NCBI GenBank assembly: GCA_013399115.1
Contig: VXAA01003334.1
Span: forward strand, 331,464-395,463
Source: Anseranas semipalmata
Taxonomy: Eukaryota; Chordata; Aves; Anseriformes; Anseranatidae
Direction: 5' to 3'
DNA length: 64,000 nt
Shown here: positions 62,978 to 64,000 of the stretch, one piece after another
Position numbering within the stretch: the first letter of the stretch is position 1
Layout: the number at the start of each line of letters is the position of its first letter
Notes under the pieces: generated by a model
Told to the model about the DNA's origin: nothing
Databases searched by the model: none
The model's input: only the letters and a program-made list of their open reading frames with translations
Program-made: the position numbers and the translations under genes

Positions 62978-64000
62978 AAAAACATGTATATAACAGCATA
63001 GGTGTGATTTACCACATCAGTGCAGATCAGATAACCAGAAGATTCATGATCCAGAGTTGAAAAGCAAACTAAACAAGCTGGGTTTAGGCTGAAGAGGTTC
63101 GGGTGAAGCAGATGTTAACAAGTACAACTGCATATTGTTATCCTTCTACCCTGTTTCTGCCATCTGAATCCATTTTTACTGAGAACTTAAATGAACTCAA
63201 AAAGCTGCTTTCGAATGCTTATGAAGAAAGCACAGCATTCTGATGAGTTTTCCAGAGCTTCAAAAAAATAACCTGTTGGTGCTGCAGCAGCTTAGGCAGC
63301 TCGTGTTCCAGAGTAATGTTTACCCTGCTTGAAGTCAGCAGGAGAACTCTCTTTGAGCCACGAGTTTTCCCCTGGCTTTCTAAAATAAGATCATTGTAGC
63401 GAGTCAGACACAGCAGAATCTGCATTTTACAATAGTGATTAAGTCCAATTTTACTAAAAATGCTGTGGTAATAGAAGGCAAGTGTAAATAAAAACTGCTA
63501 ATGACTACAAGTGGTTATTGAAATAATTTTTAAATAGTCATGATAAATAATTTTCCTAAAATAATACACTATAATAATATTATAAATACTAAATAATACT
63601 AAATTGTTTTAAAATACTTCTTAGACCAAAACTTCTGGTTTTAATGTTCCTAGCAAGACTTGGGTTATAAGCATCTAGCAGTAGTATTGGGAGGGATCTC
63701 CTAGCAGAACAGGGAAAGAATTCAGTGAGCATAAATAGCAAAGAGGCAGGCAGTGTGATTGCTATAAAAGACTGAAAGGTGAAAATCGAAATACCTCCAA
63801 AAAGCTCCGCTACCTAGCGTGCCACATATCTCCTGGCAGTGAAGAGGCATGCCTGCTCCTGGACAAAGCACTCTGGGCCTCAGAAACTCACCTGGTTGGA
63901 GATCGACTCAATCTGATGTCCATGGTGTGAGGTGCTGGGTCTCCCTAAACTTCTCTGACTTCTGTACCAGAGGTCTGCCTGCGTCTGTCCCTGTAGTGAG
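62978..64000. other. Right end of the window, intronic, nothing recognised
   Basis: Mostly AT-rich DNA, with a strongly AT-rich stretch of TAATA and AAATA units at about 63530-63620. No exon with P4-ATPase similarity and no repeat of a known family was seen. Confidence 0.55.

Larger units (their letters stand above)
51178..64000 (+). other. ATP10A intron 1, 5' part
   Basis: Exon 2 should continue with a block related to the family's KKYVNRFWKEI and then GDF, NEIFPADILLL and DGETNLK. I found no frame of this kind up to the right edge, so the intron is longer than 12.8 kb. Contents seen are a CpG-bearing GC-rich patch (57160-57960), a CR1 (62356-62648) and simple repeats (57140-57165, 62949-62977). 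GC-richer stretches also occur near 53700-53960 and 54140-54260. The remaining sequence shows nothing I can name. Confidence 0.8.

Noticed and set aside
51178..64000. ATP10A exon 2
   Set aside because: No frame with the expected KKYVNRFWKEI-like, NEIFPADILLL-like or DGETNLK-like blocks is present, so exon 2 lies beyond the right edge.
1..64000. CRISPR array, tRNA, rRNA or bacterial-type operon
   Set aside because: No regularly spaced direct repeats, tRNA promoter boxes or tandem coding genes were seen; the sequence is a vertebrate chromosome segment.

Overview
The window looks like a stretch of a bird chromosome. The evidence is several avian-type CR1 LINE fragments with 5' truncation and short 3' tails (TCTGTGAT or ATTCTATG repeats), one avian-style endogenous retrovirus LTR, few other repeats, and one exon of a vertebrate gene. 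The species cannot be named from sequence alone. The window has two N gaps (11896-11948 and 50493-50655) and two single N bases (47326 and 50355), so it is a draft assembly.

The only protein-coding exon I can support is at 50735-51177 on the + strand. It is the first coding exon of ATP10A, a P4-type ATPase (phospholipid flippase), and it sits inside a strong CpG island at about 49850-51240. The exon ends at a clear CAG|GTGAGG donor. Everything from 51178 to the right edge is the start of intron 1; exon 2 is not in the window.

Layout: 1-436 is a minus-strand CR1 cut by the window edge. 1515-1995 is an old, diverged plus-strand CR1. 2692-3456 is an unassigned 254-residue minus-strand ORF. 3457-11770 is intergenic DNA with simple repeats. 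11775-12638 is a solo-LTR-like element containing an N gap. 12639-49849 is a gene-poor intergenic stretch with CR1 pieces at 21720-21789 and 38764-39036. 49850-51240 is the ATP10A CpG-island promoter and first exon. 51178-64000 is intron 1, with a GC-rich, CpG-bearing patch at about 57160-57960 that carries a YY1-type motif, and an antisense CR1 at 62356-62648.

In mammals the neighbours of ATP10A are UBE3A on its 3' side and GABRB3 on its 5' side. If the same order holds here, the first 50 kb is the GABRB3-ATP10A intergenic interval, which would explain the lack of genes. No operon, CRISPR array, tRNA, rRNA or clearly new multi-gene system is visible. The items most worth a second look are the possible internal promoter in intron 1, the G-quadruplex-rich promoter gap, and the long minus-strand ORF.
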